57,372 bases of DNA from Photobacterium marinum. GTDB lineage: Bacteria > Pseudomonadota > Gammaproteobacteria > Enterobacterales > Vibrionaceae. Positions 17,660 to 26,265 of this stretch are shown here, in pieces. The notes beneath the pieces are model-generated. The model saw nothing but the letters and a program-made list of their open reading frames with translations. It did not search any database and had not been told where the DNA came from. Made by a program: the position numbers and the translations under genes. The first letter of the stretch is position 1. Every line of letters begins with the position of its first letter. The stretch covers positions 1-57,372 of the forward strand of contig NZ_AMZO01000029.1 in the NCBI RefSeq assembly GCF_000331515.1, read 5' to 3'.

Positions 17660-18286
17660 ATGAAAGTCGTTGAGGTTAAACACCCACTTGTAAAACATAA
17701 GATTGGTCTTATGCGCGAAGGTGACATCAGCACTAAGCGATTCCGTGAGTTGGCTACGGAAGTTGGCAGCTTGCTGACATATGAAGCGACTTCAGACTTC
17801 GAAACAGAGAAGGTTACTATTGAAGGTTGGAATGGTCAAGTAGAAATTGACCAAATCAAAGGTAAAAAAGTAACCGTTGTGCCAATCCTGCGTGCTGGCC
17901 TGGGGATGATGGACGGTGTACTTGAGCACATGCCAAGCGCCCGTATCTCAACAGTTGGTATCTACCGTGATGAAGAAACACTGGAGCCGGTACCATACTT
18001 CCATAAACTGGCATCAAACATCGATGAGCGTATGGCGCTGGTTGTTGACCCAATGCTGGCAACCGGTGGTTCGATGATCGCAACTATCGACCTGCTGAAA
18101 GAGAATGGTTGTCGCTCTATTAAGGTGCTGGTACTGGTTGCTGCTCCTGAAGGTATTGCTGCGCTTGAGAAAGCTCACCCAGATGTTGAGCTTTACACTG
18201 CTGCAATCGATGAGAAGTTGAACGACAAAGGCTACATTGTTCCTGGTCTGGGCGATGCGGGTGATAAGATCTTCGGTACGAAGTAA
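17660..18286 (+). CDS. upp: Uracil phosphoribosyltransferase
   Basis: Upp makes UMP from uracil and PRPP in pyrimidine salvage. The 208-residue protein (family length) contains [14 protein letters not shown], the flexible [22 protein letters not shown] loop, the PRPP-binding [16 protein letters not shown], and the C-terminal uracil-binding region [19 protein letters not shown]. It is divergent from purM and followed by a terminator; the uracil permease gene lies downstream in the opposite direction, so the two uracil genes converge here rather than forming the upp-uraA operon of E. coli. Confidence 0.98.
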   Translation: MKVVEVKHPLVKHKIGLMREGDISTKRFRELATEVGSLLTYEATSDFETEKVTIEGWNGQVEIDQIKGKKVTVVPILRAGLGMMDGVLEHMPSARISTVGIYRDEETLEPVPYFHKLASNIDERMALVVDPMLATGGSMIATIDLLKENGCRSIKVLVLVAAPEGIAALEKAHPDVELYTAAIDEKLNDKGYIVPGLGDAGDKIFGTK

Positions 18287-18310
18287 TTCTTCTTCTGAAA
18301 CAATAAAAAG

Positions 18311-18338
18311 AAAGCCGGGCATTTGCCCGGCTTTTTGT
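18311..18338 (+). terminator. upp terminator
   Basis: AAAGCCGGGC (18311-18320) pairs with GCCCGGCTTT (18325-18334) around an ATTT loop, followed by TTTTTG. It is a standard intrinsic terminator 25 bp after the upp stop. Confidence 0.93.
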
Positions 18339-18464
18339 TTGATTTTTTACAGTGGAATTTTATCCAGTCAATAAGCTTTTTGCTTATTCTTACTTATTAA
18401 GTTCACTGGTGATAGATTAGTTTATTAGTTGTATGAGTTAGCCAAAGGTTTTCCTTTTCATACA

Positions 18465-18497
18465 AAAGCAAAAAGCGCAGAAGCGATCTTCTGCGCT
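18465..18497 (-). terminator. uraA terminator
   Basis: AGCGCAGAAG (18474-18483) and CTTCTGCGCT (18488-18497) form a ten-pair stem with loop CGAT. On the minus strand it is followed by TTTTTGCTTTTG, so it terminates uraA, whose stop is 28 bp away. Confidence 0.92.
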
Positions 18498-18524
18498 GAA
18501 ATTTGAAGAGTTTTGGGTGCTCAG

Positions 18525-19775
18525 TTAAAGCGCGCTGTCTTCGATCTGAGCGTTATCGACGACATGGTTTTCACCCAGGTCATCCGGTAGGACAAGGTTT
18601 AGTACGATTGCTACGATACCGCACAAGCTGACACCTTGAAGGCTAAATTCACCAATACCGAAAGCCATACCGCCGATACCGAATACCAGTGTGACAGCAA
18701 CAATCACCAGGTTGCGGGCTTTGTGCAGGTCGACCTGGTTCTTGATCAGAGTGTTCAGGCCAACTGTCGCAATTGAGCCGAACAGCAGGATCATGATACC
18801 GCCCATAACAGGGATCGGGATTGTCTGAAGAACTGCACCCAGCTTGCCGACAAATGCCAGTACCAAAGCGGTTACCGCTGCCCAGGTCATGATCACAGGG
18901 TTGAAAGCTTTAGTTAGCATAACGGCACCAGTAACTTCAGAGTAAGTAGTATTTGGTGGCGCGCCGAACATAGAAGCTGCAATGGTCGCAATACCGTCAC
19001 CAGCCATAGTGCGGTGTAGACCTGGTTTTTTCAGGTAATCTTTACCTGTAACGTTGGAGATAGCCAGCATGTCACCGACGTGCTCTACTGCCGGGGCAAT
19101 CGCAACCGGGATCATGAACAGCATGGCGTTAATGTTGAATTCTGGGAAGGTAAAGTTTGGCATTGCCAGCCAGCTTGCTTGCGTTACCGGTGTAAAGTCA
19201 ACGACACCGAAGCCTAGGCTCAGGCCGTAGCCTGCCAGGATACCGGCCATAATCGGAACCAGTTTGAAGAACCCTTTGGCAAATACGCTGACAATAATGG
19301 TTGTCAGCAATGAAACTGTTGAAATCCACAGTGCTGTATCACCATCGATAAGCTGAACCGCTCCATCACCTGTTTTACCCAGTGCCATGTTGACGGCTGC
19401 TGGAGCCAGGCCAAGGCCGATCACCATAATAACCGGGCCGACAACGACTGGTGGCAGCAGTTTATGGATAAAAGCGACGCCACGAACTTTGATCAGTGCG
19501 CCCATACAAACATAAACTACACCGGCCATCATCAGACCGCCCATAGTAGCGGCAACGCCCCAGGCCTGGACGCCATACATAATAGGAGCAATAAAAGCAA
19601 AAGAGGAAGCGAGGAAGATAGGAACGGAACGTTTAGTGATGACTTGGAAAAGGAGAGTACCGATACCGGCACCAAAGAGGGCAACATTAGGATCAAGTCC
19701 GGTTAAAAGCGGCACCAGAACCAATGCTCCAAATGCGACAAAGAGCATTTGGGCACCCTGTAATAACTGCATCAT
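18525..19775 (-). CDS. uraA: Uracil permease UraA (NCS2 family)
   Basis: UraA is a proton-coupled uracil symporter of the inner membrane. The 416-residue protein has about 14 hydrophobic segments and the NCS2 features IAPAVEHVGDM (substrate-binding Glu) and GAPPNTTYSEVTGA. The start is ATG 19775 (a second ATG follows at 19772); GGTGGAA lies about ten bases upstream. The C-terminus is a short acidic tail. It converges with upp across two terminators. Confidence 0.95.
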   Translation of the reverse strand: MMQLLQGAQMLFVAFGALVLVPLLTGLDPNVALFGAGIGTLLFQVITKRSVPIFLASSFAFIAPIMYGVQAWGVAATMGGLMMAGVVYVCMGALIKVRGVAFIHKLLPPVVVGPVIMVIGLGLAPAAVNMALGKTGDGAVQLIDGDTALWISTVSLLTTIIVSVFAKGFFKLVPIMAGILAGYGLSLGFGVVDFTPVTQASWLAMPNFTFPEFNINAMLFMIPVAIAPAVEHVGDMLAISNVTGKDYLKKPGLHRTMAGDGIATIAASMFGAPPNTTYSEVTGAVMLTKAFNPVIMTWAAVTALVLAFVGKLGAVLQTIPIPVMGGIMILLFGSIATVGLNTLIKNQVDLHKARNLVIVAVTLVFGIGGMAFGIGEFSLQGVSLCGIVAIVLNLVLPDDLGENHVVDNAQIEDSAL

Positions 19776-20135
19776 TGTAGTATTCCACCCTGTCTGTAAA
19801 AAAATCGCGCAATCCTAGCATGGATGTAATCGTTTGCCTAACTGTTGATGGTGATAACTGTTTTAAATAGTTATAAGCATTTAAAAGTGAGCTATCGATC
19901 ACGGTTTTTTGAAAGCGTTACATTTAAGGCGTGCGTTTTCTCAGCCTGTTTTTGTGACCTAGTCCATAAAAAAGGGTGACTCTTAAATACGAATGAGAGA
20001 GATGTTTACTTTTTATGTGGACTGGATGCATAAAGAAATACTAAGAATAGAGAGGATTTTGTGTCAGTAGTTGTTGCTGTTTCCGGTTCGATCATTTTAT
20101 GATCAGGTCTTAACTAAGTGATGAATGAGTTTTCT
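19776..20135. other. Divergent intergenic region uraA / DUF2066 gene, about 360 bp
   Basis: The region must hold both promoters. A possible PurR-like box, ATGTAATCGTTTGCCT at 19824-19839, matches the PurR consensus at 12 of 16 positions and lies about 50-65 bp upstream of uraA. No RNA gene or repeat is seen; the rest is AT-rich. Confidence 0.5.
19824..19839. promoter_or_regulatory. Possible PurR-like box upstream of uraA
   Basis: The right half CGTTTGC is perfect; the left half is weak (ATGTAAT against ACGCAAA). The position fits repression of uraA. It is markedly poorer than the purM box and may be chance. Confidence 0.35.
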
Positions 20136-21329
20136 ATGTTGCGTTTTGCTCTAATACTGTTTGCTTTATTCGCTTTGCCGCTTAAAGCTGCAAACGTCAC
20201 CAACCTGTATGAGGCGCAGGTCGTACTGCCCGACACTGATAAAGAGTCGGAACAAAAAGCCCGTGAACAAGCGCTGGAGCAGGTTCTGATTAAGGTATCA
20301 GGCCAGAGCGCAATAATACAAAATGAAGTGATCCGTAAGGCGGTAGAAAACAATACCCCTTATGTAAGCCAGTTTGGTTATGGTAACCACCAAGGGCGGC
20401 AGACTCTTGAGCTGACTTTTGACCGCCGTCAGATCCGTAATTTGCTGACGCAAGCTAATGCGACGCTGTGGGATGCGCAGCGTCCGTCAGTGTTGGTGTG
20501 GGTAGTCGAAGAGGCTAACCGTGATCGCAGCATTATCTGGGATCAGTCAGGCAATGTTATCCAGCCACAGTTGAAACAGGCTGCCGATATGCGCGGCGTG
20601 CCTGTGATGATGCCGATTGGTGATTTTGAGGATATTACGGCAATTAATATTCCTGATTTATGGGGAGGCTTTGTTCAGCCGATTGCTGATGCCAGTATGC
20701 GATATCAGCCTGATGCAGTATTAGTTGTGCGTGTGCGTCAGCAGCAAGGGGAAACGGTCCAGCTTGCGTGGCACTTGTTTACCGATAAGCCGGAAAATCT
20801 GGTTTCATCGCAGGTAGCGCCTGATGAAGGGCGTACATCCGGTAGCTCTGAGCTGGCCGTGACAGAAATGATGAATCAGGTAGCTGATCTGTTGGCGGCA
20901 AAATACGCTGTACAGCTTGGCGGGGCTAGTGATGGTAAGTTCGCTATCCGTGTCGATAATATTCAGACCACAGAAGATTTCTTCATTCTGGAGCGTTTGC
21001 TGACTGATATGACTTCGGTAGCTACTGTTAATGCAAGCAAGGTGCACGGTAACAAGGTCGTTTTTGATGTGAACCTGCTGAGCTCTGAGGCTGCGTTTAA
21101 ACGTGAGCTGAGCCGTGATAATCGTCTGGTTCCATTAGACAGGATGAAAAAAGTGGCCATGGTAACTCCTGAAACGGAAACTCTGTTAACCGAAGAGAAA
21201 GTCTTCCCGGTTGCAGAGCCTGAAACGTTGCCGCAGAACCCTCAGGCTATTGATGTCACGGCAACCGTTGACCCGTCACAGAGTAGAAGCAACCAGTATT
21301 ACTGGAACCCGAACCGAATTGAGTTATAA
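20136..21329 (+). CDS. DUF2066 domain-containing exported protein
   Basis: The product of about 397 residues begins with a signal peptide (MLRFALILFALFALPLKAA) followed by the DUF2066 region (NVTNLYEAQVVLPDTDKESE, then ALEQVLIKVSGQS). It is likely periplasmic; its function is not known. I chose ATG 20136, with TGAG six bases upstream and the clean signal peptide; GTG 20118 or ATG 20121 would add five or six residues and are possible. The Pro- and Thr-rich C-terminus is low complexity. In E. coli the gene after uraA is hda; here this gene occupies the place. Confidence 0.85.
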   Translation: MLRFALILFALFALPLKAANVTNLYEAQVVLPDTDKESEQKAREQALEQVLIKVSGQSAIIQNEVIRKAVENNTPYVSQFGYGNHQGRQTLELTFDRRQIRNLLTQANATLWDAQRPSVLVWVVEEANRDRSIIWDQSGNVIQPQLKQAADMRGVPVMMPIGDFEDITAINIPDLWGGFVQPIADASMRYQPDAVLVVRVRQQQGETVQLAWHLFTDKPENLVSSQVAPDEGRTSGSSELAVTEMMNQVADLLAAKYAVQLGGASDGKFAIRVDNIQTTEDFFILERLLTDMTSVATVNASKVHGNKVVFDVNLLSSEAAFKRELSRDNRLVPLDRMKKVAMVTPETETLLTEEKVFPVAEPETLPQNPQAIDVTATVDPSQSRSNQYYWNPNRIEL

Positions 21330-21330
21330 A

Positions 21331-21360
21331 AAAAGCGGTGGCAGAAGCCACCGCTTTTTT
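21331..21360. terminator. Terminator between DUF2066 and DUF2069 genes
   Basis: AAAAGCGGTGGC (21331-21342) pairs with GCCACCGCTTTT (21347-21358) around AGAA, with A and T runs on either side. It works for the plus-strand gene and probably for the minus-strand cluster ending at 21390. Confidence 0.92.
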
Positions 21361-21389
21361 ATTACGGGTTAGAACCGCCTGTAATGGAG

Positions 21390-21845
21390 CTACCTATTTG
21401 GTTTTTCAGTTTTGCTCGTTGTTTTTTCTTCGTGAGCAGCCCGCTCTTCTTTTTCTACCTGTGACAGCTTTTTCAGTTTATTTCCCAGTTCCCGGCCCCG
21501 GTTGCGGGCAAAGAGGATATTGGCAACAAAAGCGCTGCTGGCCAGCCCTAACTCAACCATCGCCAGTAAACGTTCGCCGTCATCGACCCATAAAATGGTC
21601 AGCGCATGGAGAAAATACAGCATCAGGATAAAGTTAGCCCAGGCATGGGTGTAGGGCTTCCCCTGCAGGATCCCTTTGAGTGGTAACAGCATCGGCAAGA
21701 CCCATACCCCGGCCAGAATAAAGTTATTGAGGTGGGGATGAGGTGATATCGTACTTTGCCACAGGCCAACCCAAAGGATTAGCGACAGGTTGGCCGTCAG
21801 GGCGAAGTATCGCAAGTTCTGCGTTGACTTACTCATTGGTTTCAT
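21390..21845 (-). CDS. DUF2069 inner-membrane protein
   Basis: The 151-residue protein has four hydrophobic segments (for example LSLILWVGLWQ, FILAGVWVLPMLLPL, FILMLYFLHALTILWV) and a charged C-terminal tail rich in Lys and Glu. It fits family DUF2069; no function is known. AAGGAT lies about eight bases before ATG 21845; a GTG one codon upstream and an ATG at 21836 are alternatives. It is the last gene of a minus-strand cluster ArsC-like / wrbA / DUF2069, with 10 bp to wrbA. Confidence 0.85.
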   Translation of the reverse strand: MKPMSKSTQNLRYFALTANLSLILWVGLWQSTISPHPHLNNFILAGVWVLPMLLPLKGILQGKPYTHAWANFILMLYFLHALTILWVDDGERLLAMVELGLASSAFVANILFARNRGRELGNKLKKLSQVEKEERAAHEEKTTSKTEKPNR

Positions 21846-21855
21846 CACGTTATCC

Positions 21856-22796
<941 letters not shown>

Positions 22797-22928
22797 GATC
22801 TCTCCTGATAGTTATACCCATTTGCCGATACCTATTGAGCAGTAAGGTTAGCAAAATGGAGAATAATTGTTGCAGTTCCATTGTAGAGGAACTGCAACCG
22901 GTAAGAAAAGGAAAGATCGGCTATTGGA

Positions 22929-24383
22929 TCAAAGATTTGCGAATCGGGCGCGGGCTGTGCGGAGTTGGTCAATCCGGGCATCGTAGCGAGCCTGGTCAAG
23001 AGAGTTAACATCCACAAGCTGGCTGGCTTCGATGTAATGCTGGATTGCTTTGTCCCATTGTCCTCTCAGCGCCATCAGTTCACCACGGGCAGCCAGCTCG
23101 GCATCACGACGACCGATGTTGGCATAGCCTTGAGAGAGCAGATACCAGCCATTGCTATCATCGCTGTTGTCGTAGGTGTATCGGGTCAGGACTGGAATAC
23201 TTTCTGCACTACGCCCGGCTTTTTGCAGGGCATTGGCCAGATTCAGGCGAAGCACACTGTGATTTGGGTTGGCTTTGAGTGCGTTTTCAAGGCGAGTGAT
23301 AGCCTGATCAAACTTATTCTCATAGATATCCAGATCAGTCGCAGCATCAATATAGAACCGGTTGTCCGGCTCAGCCTTCAGCAATGGTGTCAGTATTTCG
23401 CGGGCCTGCTGATATTTGCCTGAATCGATATAAACCAGAGCTTTACCGTAATTGAGGGCGGCTTTCTGTTTACCGTTGGCTTTTTTCAATTGGCGGTTAA
23501 ACCAGTCCAGAGCGGCTTCACTGTCGATGCTGGCAAAACGGGCGACAATCCGCGCTCGTGCCAGCTGATAGCGTTCAGATGTTTCTACTCGGCGAGCTGG
23601 GTACTGGTTCGCACGGTTGCGGGTATCGGAAATACGAGATTCCGGCAGCGGGTGAGTCAGCAACATGGCTGGTGGCGTACTGGCATAGCGGTACTGATCG
23701 GCCAGGCGACCAAAGAAGCGGGGCATAGCCTGAACATCAAAACCAGACTTAGCAAGGGTATTGATACCGATGCGGTCGGCTTCTTTTTCGTTACTGCGGG
23801 TGTAGTTGATCCGGCCCTGTGCTGAGGCTGCTGTGGTGGCGTGGATAGCCGCAATTCCTGCTTCTGGAGAGGCTATCGCCAGCATGAGTGAGCCAATCAT
23901 CGCTGCCATTGTAGCCGGTGATTTCTTCGCCTGATCTTCCATGCTGCGGGCCAGGTGGCGCTGAGTTACGTGAGCAATTTCGTGGGCAATAACCGAGGCT
24001 AGTTCGCTCTCGTTTTTGGCATATAGGAATAGACCTGAGTGAATAGCGACATGGCCGCCAAAGAATGCGAAGGCATTAATTTCACGGTTGCGGATCAGGA
24101 AAAAATTGAACGGTGTCCGGACATCATCGGCATTGGCAACCAGACGGTGCCCGAGATCCTGAACATATTCCGATAGCAAGGGATCCCCGATGACAGGCAT
24201 GCTGGCACGTAACATACGCATATACGCATCACCGTACTCCATTTCCTTTTCAATCGTCAGCGTTGACGCTGCTGTCGTCCCTATTTCCGGCAGGTTGTTA
24301 AAATTCTCTGCCTGAGCAGTCACACCAGACCCCAATAAGGCACTGAGTAAGAGATAAATTGGGGCCTTGGTAAATCGAAACAT
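22929..24383 (-). CDS. bepA: Beta-barrel assembly-enhancing protease BepA
   Basis: BepA is a periplasmic M48 metalloprotease and chaperone that helps LptD and other outer-membrane proteins mature or degrades them if stuck. The 484-residue protein has a signal peptide (to about residue 25), the zinc motif HEIAH at residues 134-138 with a third ligand in NEKEADRIG, and a C-terminal TPR domain (about 310-470). Length and order match E. coli, where bepA lies between yfgD and perM. Here the TusA-like gene separates it from perM on the opposite strand. Confidence 0.96.
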   Translation of the reverse strand: MFRFTKAPIYLLLSALLGSGVTAQAENFNNLPEIGTTAASTLTIEKEMEYGDAYMRMLRASMPVIGDPLLSEYVQDLGHRLVANADDVRTPFNFFLIRNREINAFAFFGGHVAIHSGLFLYAKNESELASVIAHEIAHVTQRHLARSMEDQAKKSPATMAAMIGSLMLAIASPEAGIAAIHATTAASAQGRINYTRSNEKEADRIGINTLAKSGFDVQAMPRFFGRLADQYRYASTPPAMLLTHPLPESRISDTRNRANQYPARRVETSERYQLARARIVARFASIDSEAALDWFNRQLKKANGKQKAALNYGKALVYIDSGKYQQAREILTPLLKAEPDNRFYIDAATDLDIYENKFDQAITRLENALKANPNHSVLRLNLANALQKAGRSAESIPVLTRYTYDNSDDSNGWYLLSQGYANIGRRDAELAARGELMALRGQWDKAIQHYIEASQLVDVNSLDQARYDARIDQLRTARARFANL

Positions 24384-24549
24384 GTTAATAATAAAACCGC
24401 CTTTACTGGTATTCGCCTTGTCCGCAAGGAGCGTAAGCGCCTTATTTTAGCTAAATCCTTGCTGAACAGTGATAACTTACATAGTCTGAGACAACGAAAC
24501 CTTTCTCTGGTTTCTTTTTTGTCGCATCGATGTCAATTACAATACTTCG

Positions 24550-24804
24550 ATGGATAATAACTGTCAGCCTGCCGGAATGGAAACCTTATCGCTAGATTTG
24601 ACTGCAGAACGTTGCCCTATGGCATTGTTACTGGCCAAGCGCGCGACCAGAGAACTACATTGCGGCCAGCGTCTTGAAATTTATATTTCTGATGCAGGAG
24701 CCCGACAAGATATACCCCGTTACCTGTTAAACCATGGGTTTAATGTTGAAGAGCTCACTGCAACCTCGCAACAGCTTGTAATAATCGTGAACAAAAGGCA
24801 GTAA
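24550..24804 (+). CDS. TusA/SirA-like sulfurtransferase family protein
   Basis: This 84-residue protein has the TusA-fold signature: LDLTAERCPMALLLAKRATREL, with the Cys-Pro that in TusA carries a persulfide. It is therefore a sulfur-carrier candidate, but the acceptor is unknown. It starts at ATG 24550, divergent from bepA, and runs into perM with seven bases between them, so the two are probably co-transcribed. A true tusA usually lies elsewhere; this copy may be a paralogue. Confidence 0.87.
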   Translation: MDNNCQPAGMETLSLDLTAERCPMALLLAKRATRELHCGQRLEIYISDAGARQDIPRYLLNHGFNVEELTATSQQLVIIVNKRQ

Positions 24805-24811
24805 ACATTTT

Positions 24812-25891
24812 ATGCTGGACATGCTAACTCGCTGGTATCAGCGACGATTCTCAGATCCTCATGCCGTCAGTCTGGTTGCCATTCTGTTATTTGGCTTTCT
24901 GACAATTTATTTCTTCGGCAACCTGATCGCTCCATTGTTGGTGGCGATTGTTTTGGCGTACCTGCTGGAATGGCCTGTGATGAGGCTTACCCGGCTAGGT
25001 TTGCCGCGCTCAATTTCTGTCGTGCTGGTCTTGCTCCTTTTTGCCGGACTGATGGTAATGGCTGTATTTGGTTTGGTACCAACTATCTGGCATCAGGTAA
25101 GTAATCTGGTCGCTGATGTGCCGAATATGTTTAACGGTCTGCAGCATTTCGTATCCAGTCTGCCGGAGCGCTATCCTGATTTTGTTCAACCGCATCAGGT
25201 TGCCACCTTTATGGATACCCTGCGTGAGAAAGTCTTGGGCATGGGCGAGAGTGTGGTTAAAGGTTCATTAGCTTCACTGGTGAGCCTGGCTACTCTGGCT
25301 GTTTATCTGATTTTGGTGCCTTTGCTGGTTTTCTTCCTGCTTAAAGACAAAGAAGAAATGTTAGCAACCCTGAGTGGCCTGCTGCCTAAGAATCGCCGCC
25401 TGACCAGTAAGGTTGGTGCTGAGATGAATGAGCAGATCACCAACTATATTCGCGGCAAGGTAACAGAAATCCTGATTGTCGGGATTGTCAGCTACATTAC
25501 GTTTGCGGTAATGGATCTGCGCTATGCGGTATTGTTGGGCGTACTGGTTGGTTTTTCTGTCCTGATTCCTTATATCGGTGCGGCGGCAGTAACCCTGCCA
25601 GTAGCTATGGTTGGTTTGTTTCAGTGGGGAATTAGCCCTGATTTCTGGTGGCTGCTGGTGGCTTACGGCATTATTCAGGCGTTGGACGGCAATGTGTTGG
25701 TGCCAATTCTGTTCTCGGAAGCGGTGAACCTTCATCCAGTCGCGATTATCATCGCGGTTTTGGTTTTTGGTGGTTTGTGGGGCTTCTGGGGCGTGTTCTT
25801 TGCTATCCCGCTGGCGACACTGGTGAAAGCCGTGTGGAATGCGCTGCCGTCTAATGAACCCGGTGAAGACGAAGAGCAGACGGCGGAATAA
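24812..25891 (+). CDS. perM: AI-2E family transporter PerM
   Basis: The 359-residue protein has eight or so membrane spans in the pattern of the AI-2E/PerM family, with the conserved VPLLVFFLLKDKEEM, PYIGAAAVTLPV and ALDGNVLVPILFSEAVNLHP segments. Members export small molecules or act in ion balance; the substrate here is unknown. It follows the TusA-like gene closely and is ended by a terminator. In E. coli perM is next to bepA. Confidence 0.93.
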   Translation: MLDMLTRWYQRRFSDPHAVSLVAILLFGFLTIYFFGNLIAPLLVAIVLAYLLEWPVMRLTRLGLPRSISVVLVLLLFAGLMVMAVFGLVPTIWHQVSNLVADVPNMFNGLQHFVSSLPERYPDFVQPHQVATFMDTLREKVLGMGESVVKGSLASLVSLATLAVYLILVPLLVFFLLKDKEEMLATLSGLLPKNRRLTSKVGAEMNEQITNYIRGKVTEILIVGIVSYITFAVMDLRYAVLLGVLVGFSVLIPYIGAAAVTLPVAMVGLFQWGISPDFWWLLVAYGIIQALDGNVLVPILFSEAVNLHPVAIIIAVLVFGGLWGFWGVFFAIPLATLVKAVWNALPSNEPGEDEEQTAE

Positions 25892-25920
25892 GCTGGTTTA
25901 ATCTTATCGAATCAAAATTA

Positions 25921-25955
25921 AAAAAATGCCCGCAGGTGATGCGGGCATTTTTGTA
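25921..25955. terminator. Terminator perM / Cys-rich protein gene
   Basis: AAAATGCCCGC (25923-25933) pairs with GCGGGCATTTT (25941-25951), followed by TTTTTG on the plus strand and by a T run on the minus strand. It can serve both perM and the feo operon, whose last stop is about 40 bp away. Confidence 0.92.
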
Positions 25956-25993
25956 TTGGTTTTGGGTAAATGAGGTTATTTACCTGTTCTTTG

Positions 25994-26263
25994 TCACCGA
26001 TTCGCTGATGATGGTGGTGTGGTGTCATTATCGATAGGGCGTAGGGTGGCAATTGTCCCCATTGTCTGGCAATGAGACTTACGAGGAGCGGCTTTGCCGC
26101 AGCCGTTGCACCCGGCGCAGCGCCCTTGCTTCTTCCACCATTTGAAATAGAGATAAACCAGCGCAGTAAAGACGACCAGACTGACAACGACGATATCTGT
26201 CCAGTCAGTATTTGCGGTCAGGTCCGGCATAACAGGTAAAGTCTGTGCAGTCTTGGTTGTCAT
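25994..26263 (-). CDS. FeoB-associated Cys-rich membrane protein
   Basis: The 89-residue product has one membrane span (about residues 24-42, IVVVSLVVFTALVYLYFKWW) followed by a cytoplasmic or periplasmic tail with CxxCxxC (Cys49, 52 and 55) and Cys65. This is the pattern of FeoB-associated Cys-rich proteins. It starts two bases after the feoB stop with GGAG upstream, so it is the third gene of feoAB. A role in metal binding or iron hand-off is inference from the cysteines and from position. Confidence 0.85.
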   Translation of the reverse strand: MTTKTAQTLPVMPDLTANTDWTDIVVVSLVVFTALVYLYFKWWKKQGRCAGCNGCGKAAPRKSHCQTMGTIATLRPIDNDTTPPSSANR

Positions 26264-26265
26264 AA

